Of a stretch of 64,000 nt of DNA, positions 62,826 to 64,000 are shown in pieces (the first letter of the stretch is position 1; the number at the start of each line of letters is the position of its first letter). Source of the stretch: Coptis chinensis (lineage: Eukaryota; Streptophyta; Magnoliopsida; Ranunculales; Ranunculaceae); assembly GCA_015680905.1 (NCBI GenBank), contig CM027381.1:15973501-16037500 (forward strand), read 5' to 3'. A program made the translations under genes and the position numbers. The notes under the pieces were generated by a model. The model was given only the letters and a program-made list of their open reading frames with translations. It searched no databases and was not told the DNA's origin.

Positions 62826-64000
62826 GTTGCTCAGAGATTAGATAGTTGCTTAGGGACTTTCTCCCTTTCTTTGTCCTCAAATTTATATTATGATCCAGAG
62901 ATGTTGTCATCGCTTAGTTTGACCAAAAAACCTTTTGAGTACTAGCAGTAGTGGAGAGTTATGCTTAATTGTTGGTGTACTAAAACCTTTTCTCAATGTT
63001 ATCCCTGTTTAATTTTTAGCAGTTTGGTTAAATAATTTTAAGCAGTCCGGACCAAAGGGGAACCGGGTTTGTGATTATTACGTGGAGGGACACAACATCA
63101 CTGGGTCCCGAATGATCTGAACATAGGTCCAGAAGCACACTGATATAGGTCTGGATTGACACATAGTTGTGACTTGTTGAGTGACCTGAAAATAGTTTCG
63201 GATTTACTAGAAAATGATACCGGGGTGGGAGGGGCACACAAATATAGGTCCAGGAGGACATTAACACGATCCGAAGTTCCGGATGTCGAAGAGGAAGGTC
63301 CAATGTAAGTCTGGTGGGTGTCCAGTGTCAACTCCGCAACGGTACGATTGTCGAAGTTCTGGCATGCAGTGATAGATTTTGAAAGTGTCTTCCGGAACCA
63401 TGTAATCTCAGATTGAAATATATGTGTGAGGTCTGACAGTTGGTTTAAGAAGGTTGAATCATTGCAATATTAATCAGGAGAAATATCGCCGATCTAATTC
63501 GATATGATTTGATCAAAAACTGTCCCAGAGACTGGACTTGTTCCAAATACTGAGTTTGGGATCGTGGCGGTAGTAACGCACTCCTATCATCGGACAATTG
63601 ATTTTTTCCCCCAAAATTTCTTTCAACCAAGATGATCATAATGTAGCATACTCATTCATAAATTAATCATCTTGCTTAAATTGTCAAATCGTATGAAACA
63701 AAATTTCCTCATTATTACAGTTTTAAATTGCATTAGAACCATTGACGGCCCAAAGAATGGGAAGAAATTTCCTCAAAAACTCTCGTCAATTTCTCAAAGG
63801 GGGGATGTAGGAAGAAGCGAAGACATACAAGGGGATTTTTGTTGCAGGGTGTGTGAGTTACTAGTAACGTAATCTTTGACATTTTATAGCACACTTGGAT
63901 CACTGTATCTGCTTACTTGGGTTGAGGGGTCATCAATTGCCTGCAATTTCTGTAGTTATATTCCTCTATTCTAACACCAACTGCAGATGCAAACCATAAC
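62826..64000. other. 3' flank of RPL17, no gene seen
   Basis: About 62826-63020 should hold the RPL17 3' untranslated region. From 63030 to 63360 there are loosely repeated 'ataggtccag/ataggtctgg' phrases (63124, 63146, 63245) but no clear unit. The rest to the window end shows no gene, RNA gene or recognisable repeat. Confidence 0.4.

Noticed and set aside
63028-63331. Two overlapping minus-strand ORFs near the right end
   Set aside because: They overlap in different frames, have no recognisable domain and lie over loosely repeated phrases.

Overview
This is plant nuclear DNA, almost certainly from a flowering plant. The evidence is AT-rich sequence, GT-AG introns, a cytosolic ribosomal protein gene with a typical plant promoter (site II motifs plus telo-box), a plant GT47 glycosyltransferase, and a dense set of plant transposable elements. 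I cannot name the species. Only the last 8 kb and one isolated ORF near 39 kb look like host genes; the rest is mainly mobile DNA at different stages of decay.

Layout. 1-3100: LTR-like debris and an array of short palindromes (about 1267-2160). 3101-22.9 kb: a nested nest. A minus-strand Ty3/gypsy pol remnant (RT, RNase H, integrase; 20160-21840 continuing at 3101-4453) is split inside RNase H by an ~843-bp solo-LTR-like insert (duplication CTATC). That insert is itself split by a complete ~14.8-kb Athila-like Ty3/gypsy element (4512-19359; 1.47-kb LTRs, tRNA-Asp-type primer site, polypurine tract, duplication CAACC). 22.3-25.0 kb: a possible Helitron fragment, hairpins and unassigned sequence. 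25035-28481: a 3.4-kb solo LTR of Tekay/Del type (duplication GCATA) that splits a small ORF. 29274-34606: a complete but defective Tnt1/Tork-like Ty1/copia element (duplication GATTG). 34665-37415: a near-identical ~1376-bp tandem duplication. 37.4-38.8 kb: LTR-like remnant with a hAT-type MITE.

38801-40045 is a 414-codon intact single-exon ORF for a very basic and acidic, low-complexity protein of unknown function. It is followed by a tRNA-derived SINE and a hAT MITE with a perfect 8-bp duplication. 41544-52992 is the most interesting block: an 11.4-kb Mutator-like element (MULE) with perfect 9-bp target duplications (TTCATTCAA) and ~1-kb terminal inverted repeats. It carries two convergent genes: a MuDR-type transposase on the minus strand and a Ulp1/C48-type cysteine protease (deSUMOylase-like) on the plus strand. 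Both are broken by stops or frameshifts. The terminal repeats are long enough to hold a 5' coding exon of the transposase, so a decayed copy of that exon also sits upstream of the protease gene. This matches the KAONASHI/CUMULE class of Ulp1-carrying MULEs. Three smaller TIR elements follow back to back (53005-55336).

56239-59048 is a four-exon GT47 exostosin-family glycosyltransferase gene on the minus strand. 59218-62825 is a seven-exon RPL17 gene on the plus strand. They are divergent and share a ~170-bp promoter interval with two site II motifs and a back-to-back telo-box. RPL17 intron 3 (2.6 kb) contains a near-perfect foldback MITE. Nothing is recognisable from 62.9 kb to the end. All calls are by eye; no database search was run.
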